A stretch of DNA of 64,000 bases, taken from NCBI GenBank assembly GCA_039707465.1, contig CM077644.1:148334962-148398961 (forward strand), read 5' to 3'. The DNA is from Rhabdophis nuchalis (Eukaryota; Chordata; Lepidosauria; Squamata; Natricidae). Shown piece by piece: positions 10,255-18,360 of this stretch. The notes under the pieces are model-generated. The model searched no databases. It was given only the letters and a program-made list of their open reading frames with translations, and had not been told where the DNA came from. The position numbers and the translations under genes are program-made. Position 1 is the first letter of the stretch, and every line of letters begins with the position of its first letter.

Positions 10255-10583
10255 TGACGAGCGAATGCAGCAAGGCGCCCGCCAATAGAGCCGGCCTCGA
10301 GGGAGTCATCGATAACGGCGAAAAGACCGATTACCGGATCCTCGAAAGGGCCTTCTGTGCTGGGCCTGATTGGGCTGCTGCCTGGTACGGTCCCGGTGTG
10401 AGGGCCGATCCTGACCCCTGTCCTGAGCCGGGACGTAGGGTCTGGCATAAGGCTGGTTATAGGGAGCTGTCGAGAACCCTGAGTCGCCCGCCCGAAAGGA
10501 CTGCCTCCTAGGATAGGGCTGGTGCCTACGCTCAGGCCGCCTGGCCACCGATGGAAGCACCTTCCGCTTATCCCGTGTTTCAA
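8415..10583 (-). CDS. DIRS reverse transcriptase-RNase H with methyltransferase-like tail
   Basis: A 722-codon frame. RT spans roughly residues 155-400: 'SIDIKEAY' carries the first catalytic Asp (D234), 'LPFGLSSAP' is the motif-B-like block, and 'CYLDDILV' the YLDD active site (298-301). RNase H follows at about 455-580 with an intact acidic set: D463 (TTDAS), E495 (WLELRA), D520 (LTDN) and D571 (ADWLS). Residues about 598-700 ('RPQVDLFAQ', 'YAFPP', 'PMWPRRPWY') resemble the region annotated as a DNA adenine methyltransferase-like domain in DIRS/PAT elements. I did not verify the catalytic motif. The frame starts inside gag (overlap 10306-10583, different phase), so the first ~100 residues may be untranslated or reached by frameshift. 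It makes cDNA from element RNA and removes the RNA strand. Confidence 0.9.
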   Translation of the reverse strand: MKHGISGRCFHRWPGGLSVGTSPILGGSPFGRATQGSRQLPITSLMPDPTSRLRTGVRIGPHTGTVPGSSPIRPSTEGPFEDPVIGLFAVIDDSLEAGSIGGRLAAFARQWAETTSDAWALQTVTQGLTLEFLSLPPRRFIRCPIPRCPSKRQLMEAEIKHLLDIAAIEQVPQGQAGSGFYSILFLVPKGSGGWRAILDLKRLNYYLKYRKFKMQSLKSILLSIRQGDYMTSIDIKEAYLHVPIHPAHRRFLRFQFAGRHYQYRALPFGLSSAPRTFTKLLAVVAASLRSVPVRVNCYLDDILVLSSSQRLAHRDLQVTIESLQLHGFVLNFPKSHLNPTRSLLHLGTVLDSDRCIVSLSQERRQSLRELVSQTLRLRSPSLASLSKLLGKMISCIDVVPWARFHARPLQWFLLPFQRNHTSHSNARTRLPPKVRQSLRWWMSSSLTRGCLFKEPERVVVTTDASLFGWGAHSEGLVAQGRWSPQELRNSINWLELRAIRLALREFRPTVSASHVLVLTDNVASKAHVNRQGGTHSRALLRESDLLLHWAERHLLSLRAEHISGVSNTQADWLSRATVDQGEWQLHPSLFQDLSRRFGRPQVDLFAQPHNAQLERFFTRFRTPGAEATDALRSPWPETLLYAFPPLPLVPVVIQKILAERAEVLLVAPMWPRRPWYADLVHLSVSPPWRIPDDQIFLSQGPLVHPDPQLLQLAVWHVSGLSY

Positions 10584-12009
10584 TCAGGATGGGGTCTAGG
10601 GCCGCTCCAAAGAGGGACCCACCTGTGAATGGAGTAGAAGCCAGGCGCCACTTTGAACGGACATCCGCCTGCCAGTGGCGGAGCCAGAGAAGACGGCGGG
10701 AAGCCATGTTAGATGCCAGAGCCCTGGAAGCGAACTTGGCCGCTGTGAGGGTGGCATCCGCCGAGAACTCCAGAGCTGCCACCAGTTTGTTGACATCCTG
10801 GTGAAGTCGGAGATCCTCGGGGGCCAATCTATCTTGCAATTGCCTAAGCCATAGCAGGGAAGTCCTATTGAAAAAGGAGGCTGCAGTAGCAGCCCTCAAG
10901 GCCCAGGCCGAGGCCTGATGAGTTTTACGGATAACGACCTCAGCCTTGCGATCCTCAGCCTTAAGCCCTTCAGAGATCTCCGAAGGGATCAAAGCCGGGG
11001 AGGCCAAGGCTGCCACAGGAGGATCAACCGTCGGAAATTGGAGGAGGGCGTCCAAATCCGTAGTTGAGGCATACAGCTTCCTATCCCCATTGCTGGGAGG
11101 AGAGATAGCAGTGGGGTGCTCCCATTGCTTCTGGACAAGGTCCATGAATAGCTTGGGGCAAGGAACCAAATCCTGTTCCTGGACCTGTTCGGCAAATACG
11201 CGATCCGTGGCCTCTAGACCCACATCGGTGCCAGCCTGGGATGAGGCACCCCCCATGTGAGCCGTGGCCTTGGCCTTGAAGAGTAACGATTTAAACAAGG
11301 CCGGGCTAAAAAGGCCTGAGTGGATAACAGAGCCCTGATCCAACCCTTCATCCTCGGACAGGTCATATTCAGGTAGCTCCCCTTCCTCCACTAACTCAAG
11401 CCCTTCGCTCAATAGGGAGTGGCTGGGGGAGCCGGGTTCGGCGAGGGACACAGAAGGTTCCCTAGCCAAGGCCGAGGTCGAGGGATGGTAGGCCCTGCGA
11501 AGCAACTCCGCATCCACGCCTTGAGAAATGGCGGCAGCAATCATGCTGCGGATGCTAGGGGAGAGGGCCTCCCCGGAGTCTTCAGGTCCCCGAAGGCCCG
11601 CGGCCGTAGGGGTAAAGGTGGCAGAAACGTTGGGCCTAGAAGTCCCAGGCCCAGAAGAAGCCTCGGCAGGTCCCGAACCCCCCGAAACCACAGGCGGAAG
11701 GCCCTCAGCCCGGGCCTCCAATGCCGGAGGGGCATCCAGAGACCACCCCCGCACCTGGGGAGAGGCGATGGGTAAAGGCAGGGCAGACACCTCAGGCAGA
11801 AGGGTAGGTGGGGCCCTGGGAGGTACACGCGCCGCTGCGCCCGTTTTCCCTTTGTCCGAGCGTTTTGCGGCCTTCCCGGAAGTTGCGGCCGAAGCACGCG
11901 GTGGCAGGGAAGAGGCCCTGGCCGTGGCCCTACTCGCCCGCGAGGTGGATGGGAGGGGAGGGGAGGAAGAAGAGGCAGGGCTCCCCATAGTGGCAGATTG
12001 CTCAGCCAT
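10306..12009 (-). CDS. DIRS Gag-like protein
   Basis: A 567-codon frame upstream of RT, in the place of gag in DIRS elements. The N-terminal ~130 residues are Ser/Ala/Pro-rich and low-complexity ('SSSPPLPSTSRASRATA'). The middle contains acidic stretches ('VEEGELPEYDLSEDEG') followed by helical, Leu/Ala-rich sequence (about 330-450). The last ~70 residues are strongly basic and Arg/Gln-rich ('RRHQPYPRRQS', 'NRSFRRYR'), suitable for RNA binding. No CCHC zinc knuckle is seen, as is usual for this class. It ends in TGA at 10306-10308. The role as structural protein of the replication particle is inferred from position and composition. Confidence 0.78.
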   Translation of the reverse strand: MAEQSATMGSPASSSSPPLPSTSRASRATARASSLPPRASAATSGKAAKRSDKGKTGAAARVPPRAPPTLLPEVSALPLPIASPQVRGWSLDAPPALEARAEGLPPVVSGGSGPAEASSGPGTSRPNVSATFTPTAAGLRGPEDSGEALSPSIRSMIAAAISQGVDAELLRRAYHPSTSALAREPSVSLAEPGSPSHSLLSEGLELVEEGELPEYDLSEDEGLDQGSVIHSGLFSPALFKSLLFKAKATAHMGGASSQAGTDVGLEATDRVFAEQVQEQDLVPCPKLFMDLVQKQWEHPTAISPPSNGDRKLYASTTDLDALLQFPTVDPPVAALASPALIPSEISEGLKAEDRKAEVVIRKTHQASAWALRAATAASFFNRTSLLWLRQLQDRLAPEDLRLHQDVNKLVAALEFSADATLTAAKFASRALASNMASRRLLWLRHWQADVRSKWRLASTPFTGGSLFGAALDPILIETRDKRKVLPSVARRPERRHQPYPRRQSFRAGDSGFSTAPYNQPYARPYVPAQDRGQDRPSHRDRTRQQPNQAQHRRPFRGSGNRSFRRYR

Positions 12010-12772
12010 AATACAATTTGAAAAGGCTCAATTGACAAACCGCAAGGCAATTCAATAGGACCAAATAGCCAGCCGAAGCAAGGCGGAGCAGTCTCGAAGC
12101 GGAGGAAACAAGAGGCGAACCAACTCGTTCGATAACAGGCGCTACAATGAGGCTGTACTGGCGGCAATGCGGAGGCGCGCTTGCGCAGTTCCGCTCGGCG
12201 CGAAAATCCGTCGCCCAATGGCCGCGCCGCTTTGCAAACCAGCGGCAAATTCAAACAGCGGTAAAAATGGCCGCTCCCAAATCGCGCTCCGCGTCCCGAA
12301 AAAGCCGCCCCAAACGCCGTTCCGGGAAGGAGCGCTCCCCAACACACGCAGCCTGATAGCGCCGGACGAGCGGCGGCGCCGAAACCAAACCGCCCGACCG
12401 TAGCCGCGTGGAGGCAAAAGGCGCTTCGCCATGGCCGCTCCCAGTTCACAGCCCGCTCGGCTGGAAATGCCCGAACTCGAAGGCGGCGAACCAGCCTTCT
12501 CCCGCGGGAACCATTGCAGGCGGCGCACCAGCCTGTCAAGGAATCAGGAGCCCGAGGATCCGAACGATCCGCCCCCCACCCCCCATGGGCCGCTGGAGCC
12601 GCAAGGGGGGGAAAATAAACTAGGAAAGCACTTACATTCCGATACATCCTATAATCCAACCAAGGGAAGAAACATCAAACGAAACCCCAAGAAATTAACC
12701 ATTACAACTCAAATTAAATAAAAAATCCTCTGGGAGAGGAGTTAAACGTGTCTCTTTAGGCTGGACTGAGTT
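12010..12772 (-). other. DIRS 5' leader, CpG-rich
   Basis: Between the right ITR and the gag start lies about 760 bp of sequence. The part from 12060 to 12610 is very rich in CpG, and the part next to the ITR (12620-12770) is AT-rich. Long frames on both strands here (for example minus 12659-11541) reflect GC-rich composition and overlap gag out of phase. I take it as leader/promoter DNA. Confidence 0.6.
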
Positions 12773-12875
12773 AATAAACTGGGCATGTGCGGAAGGAGGA
12801 GGTGTGGCCAACATTCAAATAACTCAGTCGTCTCTAGGCTAGAGGGCTATGTTAAACCCATGCTTTGGATTCCCC
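12773..12875. repeat. DIRS right inverted terminal repeat
   Basis: Reverse complement of 7022-7124 with one mismatch in 103 bp. The right-specific outer end (12876-12894, '...cacacaggagaa') follows and is represented in the ICR. Confidence 0.92.
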
Positions 12876-12894
12876 AAAGCAGCACACAGGAGAA

Positions 12895-13403
12895 TAAGAA
12901 AGATATAAGAGTAGGAAGGATATACAGGCTTTAAGTAAACAAAATACATATGTAAAGTAATTAGGATGGATTTACAAACTGTCCTTATCCTTTATTCACG
13001 GATAACACAACTGACTTTGTGAACTCTGAATTCTCCTCCAAAACTATTACAAAGCACCCAGATGAAAAGCACTTTGACACTATGACAGCTGGATTTAGTT
13101 CAGCTAAAGTACAATGGTTTTTACATGAAGTAGGAACAGGTTATTCAACACAGATCAAAACATTAGCTTGATCAGGGCTGCTTGTTTGCAAAGAAAGCTC
13201 TTTCTGGCACTGACAAGTCCTTTAAGCAGGATCTATTGAGTGTCCTTATTCACGAATAATTCTTCTCAAGAGGCATTAATAGTTATAGCATTATAAATCA
13301 TTATTAGGAGTAAAAGGAGGGTTAATTTGAAGCAGTTCACAATAGCAGTGATTGGGGTCTTCCATGTGTCGAGGGAAGATTGTTTCAGCAGCGGCAACCA
13401 GAA
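12895..13403. other. Unassigned stretch
   Basis: AT-rich flank of the DIRS element. Similar short phrases, 'gtccttatcctttattcacg' (about 12983) and 'gtccttattcacgaataa' (about 13240), hint at an older repeat, but no family is recognised. Confidence 0.4.
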
Positions 13404-14415
13404 AAGTAAGATTCTACATTTAGGCAAGAAAAGCAAAATGCATAGGTACAGTATATGGAGGGCAGTATGCAGTGGAGTACCCCAAGGCTCTGTTTTAGGC
13501 CCAGTACTCTTCAACATCTTCATCAATGATTTGGATGAGAGGATAGATGGGGAACTCATCAAATTTGCAGATGACACCAACCTGGCAGGAATAGCCAACA
13601 CTCCAGAAGATAGGCTTAAGATACAGAAGGATCTTGACAAACTTGAACATTGAATGCTATCTAACAAAATGAAATTCAATGGTGAAAAAAGTAAGGTTCT
13701 ACATTTAGGCAAGAAAAGCAAAATGCACAGGTACAGTATATGTGGAACCTTGCTCAACAGTAGCACCTATGATTGGGATCTTGGAGTCCTAGTGGACAAC
13801 CATTTAAATATGAGCCAACAGTGTGCAGCAGTTGCCAAAAAACCCAACACAGTTCTAGGCTGCATAAACAGAGAGATAGAATCAAGACCACATGAAGTGT
13901 TAATACCACTTTATTATGCCTTGGTAAGGCCACACTTGGAATACTGCATTCAGTTTTGGTCGCCACAATGTAGAAAAGATGCGAAGACTCTAGAAAGAGT
14001 GCAGAGAAGAGCAACAAAGATGGTTAGGGGACTGGACATATGAAGAACGATTGCAGGAACCGGGTATGTCTAGTTTAATAGAAAGAAGGACTAGGGGTGA
14101 CATGATAGCAGTGTTCCAATATCTCAGGGGCTGCCACAAAGAAGTCAAACTATTCTCCAAAGCACCTGAGGATAGAACAAGAAGCAATGGGTGAAAACTA
14201 ATCAAGGAGAAAAGCAACTTAGAACTGAGGAGAAATTTCCTGACAGTTAGAACAATTAATCAGTGGAACAATTTGCCTCCAGAAATTGTGAATGCTCCAA
14301 CACTGGACGTTTTTAAGAAGATGTCAGATAACCATTTGTCTGAAGTGGTGTAGAGTTTCCTGCCTAAGCAGGGGGTTGAACTAGAAGACCTTCAACGTCC
14401 CTCTGTTATTCTAAA
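13404..14415 (+). pseudogene. CR1 LINE, truncated, RT remnant and 3' end
   Basis: Plus-strand frames read the CR1 RT palm and downstream region: '[19 protein letters not shown]', '[11 protein letters not shown]' (the [Y/F]ADD active site), then '[12 protein letters not shown]', 'LGVLVDNHLNMS', 'RPHLEYCIQFWSPQ' and 'VQRRATKMVRGL'. Stop codons break it at 13651 (between the palm and the 'MKFNGEKSK' segment) and at 14041, and many stops follow. The 3' part (about 14190-14410) has the typical CR1 tail 'ttgaactagaagacc...ctctgttattct'. The 5' end is cut inside RT, and a 56-bp segment (13404-13459) duplicates 13688-13744. Dead, 5'-truncated copy. Confidence 0.85.
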
Positions 14416-14621
14416 ATTTCTAAAACCAGTTGGAAAAAAGTGTATAAATAAAATAATGGAACAGCTGGAACCCAGGAAAGTCCCAAAAAAGAATTCAGGA
14501 TCTCCCAAACTAATTCAAAATAATTCAACACCTTTACATACTGTATATTGATAGATTAACTTGTATAACCAGAGAGTGGAACTTAGCTATAGTTATCCCC
14601 ATTTTCAAGAAGAGCAAGAAA

Positions 14622-15117
14622 TACAGGTAGTCCTCAACTTACACAGTTCATTTAGTGACCGTTCAAAGTTACAACATCACTGAAAAAAAGTGAATTATGA
14701 TCGTTTTTCACACTTATGACTGTTGCAGCATCCCCCATGGTCACGAAATTCAGATGCTTGGCAATGGACTCGTATTTCTGATGGTTGCAGTGTCTTGGGG
14801 TCATGTGATCCCCTATTACAACCTTCTGGCAAGCAAAGCAGAGGTGGGTTGCTCCCGGTTCAGCCTGGATCAGGAAAACTGGTAGTGGCAGTGGCGGGAG
14901 ACTCCGCCCACCCGTCCAGACGCTTCTGCACATGCGCAGAAGCATTATGCGTGCATGCGAGCACGCTCACATGCACGAGCAAACCGGTCGTAAAAAAAAG
15001 GAAACCCATCCCTGACTCAAAGTCCATGGGGAAGCCAGATTCCCTTAACAACCATGTTACTATCTTAACAACTGCAGTCATCCACTTAACAACTGTGAGA
15101 AGAAAGGTGGTAAAATA
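14622..15117 (-). mobile_element. TIR MITE (CAGGTAGTCC family) hosting a hAT MITE
   Basis: Begins TACAGGTAGTCCTCAACTTA. The interior runs in the reverse orientation relative to the copy at 2945. The right part resumes at 15015 ('aagtccatggggaagccag') after the nested insertion and fades by about 15117, so the far terminus is lost. Confidence 0.7.
14831..15022. mobile_element. hAT-type MITE (GTGGTGGG family), nested
   Basis: The element is 14839-15014, from CAGAGGTGGGTTGC to AAACCCATCCCTG. The flanks AAGCAAAG / ACTCAAAG match 6 of 8 and fit a decayed TSD. It is inserted into the MITE at 14622-15117, so it is the younger of the two. Confidence 0.7.
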
Positions 15118-15799
15118 CACCAGACGTTTCTAAACGTTATATTTGAGGGAGAGAATACTTTACCAGATGCATAAGAAGGCTTGAGATCAGACTAATCTGC
15201 TCTGGATCCCATCACAGGGCTTTATCATCCTCGTCTTAAAATACATCCAGCCACTAACGGAGCTTTGCATACTGCTTTCATAGACTTTAATCAAGATTTG
15301 GTTAAAGCTACCAAAATCCTTTGGCCCAAGCTCAAAAGATTCTCATTTCTATTTGCATTAAATTATATCAATCTGGAGGTAATGGTGTAGGTCATCTTTT
15401 ACAAACAGACCAAGAAAGAGAGTTAAACAAAGATGCATCTTTGCCATAGGATTCAGTATATACATAATATATATTTATGGATATTTAATCAAGAAGGAAC
15501 TTCCTCTCCCAAAGTCAGCCCATAAACATGTACAGGAGAACACAATATATCAGTGTTATTTTATCACAAAATCTAATAGGGGTAGGAAAATAGTGAACGG
15601 TCATTTCTGTCATGATCACTTATGGGCCAGTAAACCAACTAAGTTTACACATTTTGCAAAAAGACACCTGTCCCCTAAAATAAATGACTTTAAGTTCTGC
15701 ATCGAGAAGCACGACACTGCTCAGATGACATACTTCAAATATTTAAGTTTGTGTTTCAATCAAAATATAAAGACAATATTTGATGGGATGCCACTAAAA
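15118..15799. other. Unassigned AT-rich stretch
   Basis: No gene or repeat recognised. Confidence 0.4.
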
Positions 15800-15888
15800 A
15801 AGAGAGGGGATCAATTTATTCTCCAAATAGGCTTGGACTAGAAGTCCTCCAAGATCTTTTCCAACTCTGTTATTTTGTTTTGAAAAAA
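15800..15888 (+). repeat. CR1 LINE 3' end fragment
   Basis: 'ggcttggactagaagtcctcc' followed by 'ttttccaactctgttatt' is the standard CR1 3' terminal sequence. Only the last ~60-90 bp are present. Confidence 0.6.
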
Positions 15889-16229
15889 TAAAATGCCCAT
15901 GTTACTCATGCTTTATTAAATATGTGAAGGCGCTTCCTTGTTCTACGCCAAAAGCACAGAATACCTTCTAGCTTTGGCACACCTCTTTTATGGAACCTGA
16001 TTAAGCCCATGCATTATGTTTATCAAATATACAGCAATTCAAACCAAAATTTAAACTTGGTTCAATTGCTTTGAGTTCTCTATGCGGCCTTTTAGAAGAA
16101 GGCAAAGACCAAACTATGGACAAACATCTTCAAGTTAGGCTAAAACTTTTTTTCCCCTCCATCTTTCTTGGCAGTTTTTATTCTGTTTGATTGTTATTTA
16201 ACTCAACAGTAAATAATGTCTGTATCTCG

Positions 16230-16500
16230 GGATTGGACAGCTGATCTGTTGAACTGTTCTTGTTACTCTCGGAGCTTGGCTATTTGCTAGCAAACATTTC
16301 ACTCTCCAATTTATCAGTGTGAGTGAGTACGGGGTTTCCTACTTGTATATATATAATAATTTGTCCTGTCAGGTTTGGGGGGAGGGGTGTGCTTTCCTCC
16401 TTGGTGTCCCTTGAATAGAATACTGTTTTCTGCCTGGTTGTTTGTCTGGTGTTGATCCTTGCTTATCTGAATGTTGGCTGCTGAAATGTTTTGGTCTTTT
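16230..16500. repeat. Unidentified retroelement-like repeat (Penelope-like?)
   Basis: The phrases 'gctagcaaacatttcact' and 'gtgagtgagtacggggtttc' followed by a T/A-rich run and G-rich segment recall a repeat I associate with Penelope-like or RTE-type elements in reptiles. No reading frame survives. Assignment is from memory of phrase style only. Confidence 0.25.
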
Positions 16501-16647
16501 TGCTTCCTTCTTCTGCTTTTTTATTGTCTAACAAAGCTGACAGGAAGAAAGGAGAATGTAAGAGGAGAAGTTATCAAGCTTCACCACTTCTATCAAAACT
16601 CACTGTAATACTTGAAAAATTAGGATAGAATTATACCATCATTTGAG

Positions 16648-16943
16648 GCCCAATCCAGTAGTGGGATTCAAATTTTTTTACTACCGGTTCTGTGGGCGTG
16701 GCTTGGTGGACATGGCTTGGTGGGCATGGCTTGGTGGGCATGGCAGGGGAAGGATACTGTAAAATCTCCATTCCCACCCAACTCCAGGGGAAGGTTACTG
16801 CAAAATCCCCATTCCCTCCCCATCAGCTGGGACTTGGGATCGGGTGGGGCCAGTCAGAGGTGGTATTCATTGGTTCTCCAAACTACTCAAAATTTCTGCT
16901 ACTGGTTCTCCAGAACCTGCTGAATACCACCTCTGGCCCAATC
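16648..16943. mobile_element. hAT-type MITE (GTGGTATTCAG subfamily) with 8-bp TSD
   Basis: The element is 16656-16935, from CAGTAGTGGGATTC to AATACCACCTCTG, with TSD GCCCAATC at 16648-16655 and 16936-16943. A 'ggcttggtgggcatggcttgg' minisatellite-like duplication lies at 16697-16745. It is in the opposite orientation to the copy at 4639. Confidence 0.85.
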
Positions 16944-17031
16944 CAAGCAAGACACAAGTATGTGCTTTTCATCTTCGAAACAGAGATACAGGGTTCAAGT
17001 TCAATGTTACACGGAATTGAATACAATATAG

Positions 17032-17182
17032 CCCTAGACCAGGGGTTCCCAAACTTGGCAACTTTAAGACTTGTGGACTTCAACTTCCAGAATTCTCCAG
17101 CCAGCATAGCTGGCTGGAGAATTCTGGGAGTAGAAGTCCACAAGTCTTAAAGTTGCCAAGTTTGGGAACCCCTGCCCTAGAC
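17032..17182. mobile_element. Fold-back hAT MITE (CAGGGGT palindrome) with 8-bp TSD
   Basis: 17040-17174 (135 bp) is a near-perfect palindrome: CAGGGGTTCCCAAACTTGG pairs with CCAAGTTTGGGAACCCCTG, and the arms continue to a centre near 17103. TSD CCCTAGAC at 17032-17039 and 17175-17182. One of about nine copies here. Confidence 0.92.
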
Positions 17183-17267
17183 TGAAGTATCTCAGTGTGA
17201 CCCTTGAGAGGACATTTTCATTTAAACAACACTGACTGAATAGTAAGGCTAGAGTCAATGCGAGGAG

Positions 17268-17345
17268 TAACATTACCGCCGCCCTGGGTCCTCTGTGGAG
17301 AAGGGCGGGATATAAATTTAAATAAATAAAATAAATAAATTACCA
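17268..17345 (+). repeat. L2-like LINE 3' end (tail only)
   Basis: 'gccgccctgggtcctctgtgg' followed by 'agaagggcgggatataaat' and an (AAATA)n tail. Only the terminal ~70 bp are present. Confidence 0.75.
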
Positions 17346-17899
17346 GGAAATTGATAAATTATACATGGGGAGGGGGAGTCAGCCCTCCAAGCTGTGGACA
17401 TTGTGTTTGGCCCTGAGTATTTCCACAGTAAGGTATGCCATTCCAGTATGGAGTGCATCCACACATGTGAAACAAGTTGACTGTCAGATCTTTTAGGATC
17501 TTTGGCCTGCCACACTCTCTCTCTTTCTTTACTATGCTGTTTCTTTAGTGGGTAATTGGGAGGGGGGAATAGTAAGGAGTAGGATTGTAGAATGTGTTGT
17601 TGTCAAAATAAAACATTCCTTTCTAGAAGCCCAAGGTCATCTTTTGTCTCCGCACCTCTGCACCTGACCGGAAGTGGATGGGTGACAATGCCAGCATGGC
17701 AGAGGAAGATTGGACCATGTGATGGACTTGTGGGTGTGGGGACAAGATCATGAACTTTAAACTTGAATGAACTTGAACTTGTATTGTATTGTATTTTATT
17801 TAAACTGGGTGGAAAGAAGCTTTCAGATTCGGGTTTCCACAGTTTGTACCAACATGTCTCTGTTATTAAATTGGAACTTTGATGAATGCTAGGCCTTGA

Positions 17900-18360
17900 A
17901 GTCTATTTTGACAACAACAAATGGATGATATTTGGAACACTGACATTGACATTGCTGTCAATGAAGCAGTACGCATTGTGACAGGATACCTTAAATTCAT
18001 ACCAATTGAGAAAATATATCCTCTTGTTCACATTGTTCCACCTAGGATTAGGAGAGAGGTAGCAGCAGATAGCAAAGGAACCAAAAGAAAGAATGATCCC
18101 CGATATCCTCTGAATGGATACATGCCTTAAACTCATCAATTTAGATCTGGGAAAAGTTTTATGGCAAGAATAAATACTCTTGAAGACACACAGGAGCAAA
18201 ACTGAATTAGACGGAGGAGGAGAGAATCTACGGAACAAAGAATAATCCAGGAAGAGAACATGCCTGAAGGATTTGATCTCCCTTATGTTACTTGAAGGAC
18301 ATTGAGTAGGTTGAGTGTGGCACTGACTAAATGTAAAACCAATATGCTCAAGAGGGGTTG
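17900..18360 (+). pseudogene. Non-LTR RT C-terminal remnant, clade uncertain
   Basis: The frame at 17921-18130 reads 'NEAVRIVTGYLKFIPIEKIY' and 'LVHIVPPRIRREVA'. This resembles the post-RT segment 'A.R..TG....TP...L..LAGI.PP.IRR' found in several non-LTR families (Vingi- or RTE-like). Beyond its stop, continued reading gives further similar phrases (about 18150-18350). 5'-truncated, no active site. The family assignment is weak. Confidence 0.4.

Larger units (their letters stand above)
6973..12894 (-). mobile_element. DIRS-type tyrosine-recombinase retrotransposon, apparently complete
   Basis: A 5.9-kb element with the full DIRS architecture. It has inverted terminal repeats (7022-7124 and 12773-12875, one mismatch in 103 bp), short unique outer ends, and an internal complementary region at 7246-7336. 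Gag, RT/RNase H and tyrosine recombinase frames lie on the minus strand. DIRS elements replicate through a circular DNA intermediate and integrate by recombinase, so they leave no target duplication; none is seen here. All three long frames are open, the interior is rich in CpG, and the ITRs are 99% identical, all signs of a recent insertion. Both outer termini share GAGAA (6973-6977; 12890-12894). It is bordered by AT-rich unique DNA on both sides. Confidence 0.92.

Noticed and set aside
11541..12659. 372-codon minus-strand frame next to gag
   Set aside because: It overlaps gag out of phase over most of its length and has Trp/Arg/Cys-rich low-quality composition. Treated as a shadow in CpG-rich leader DNA.
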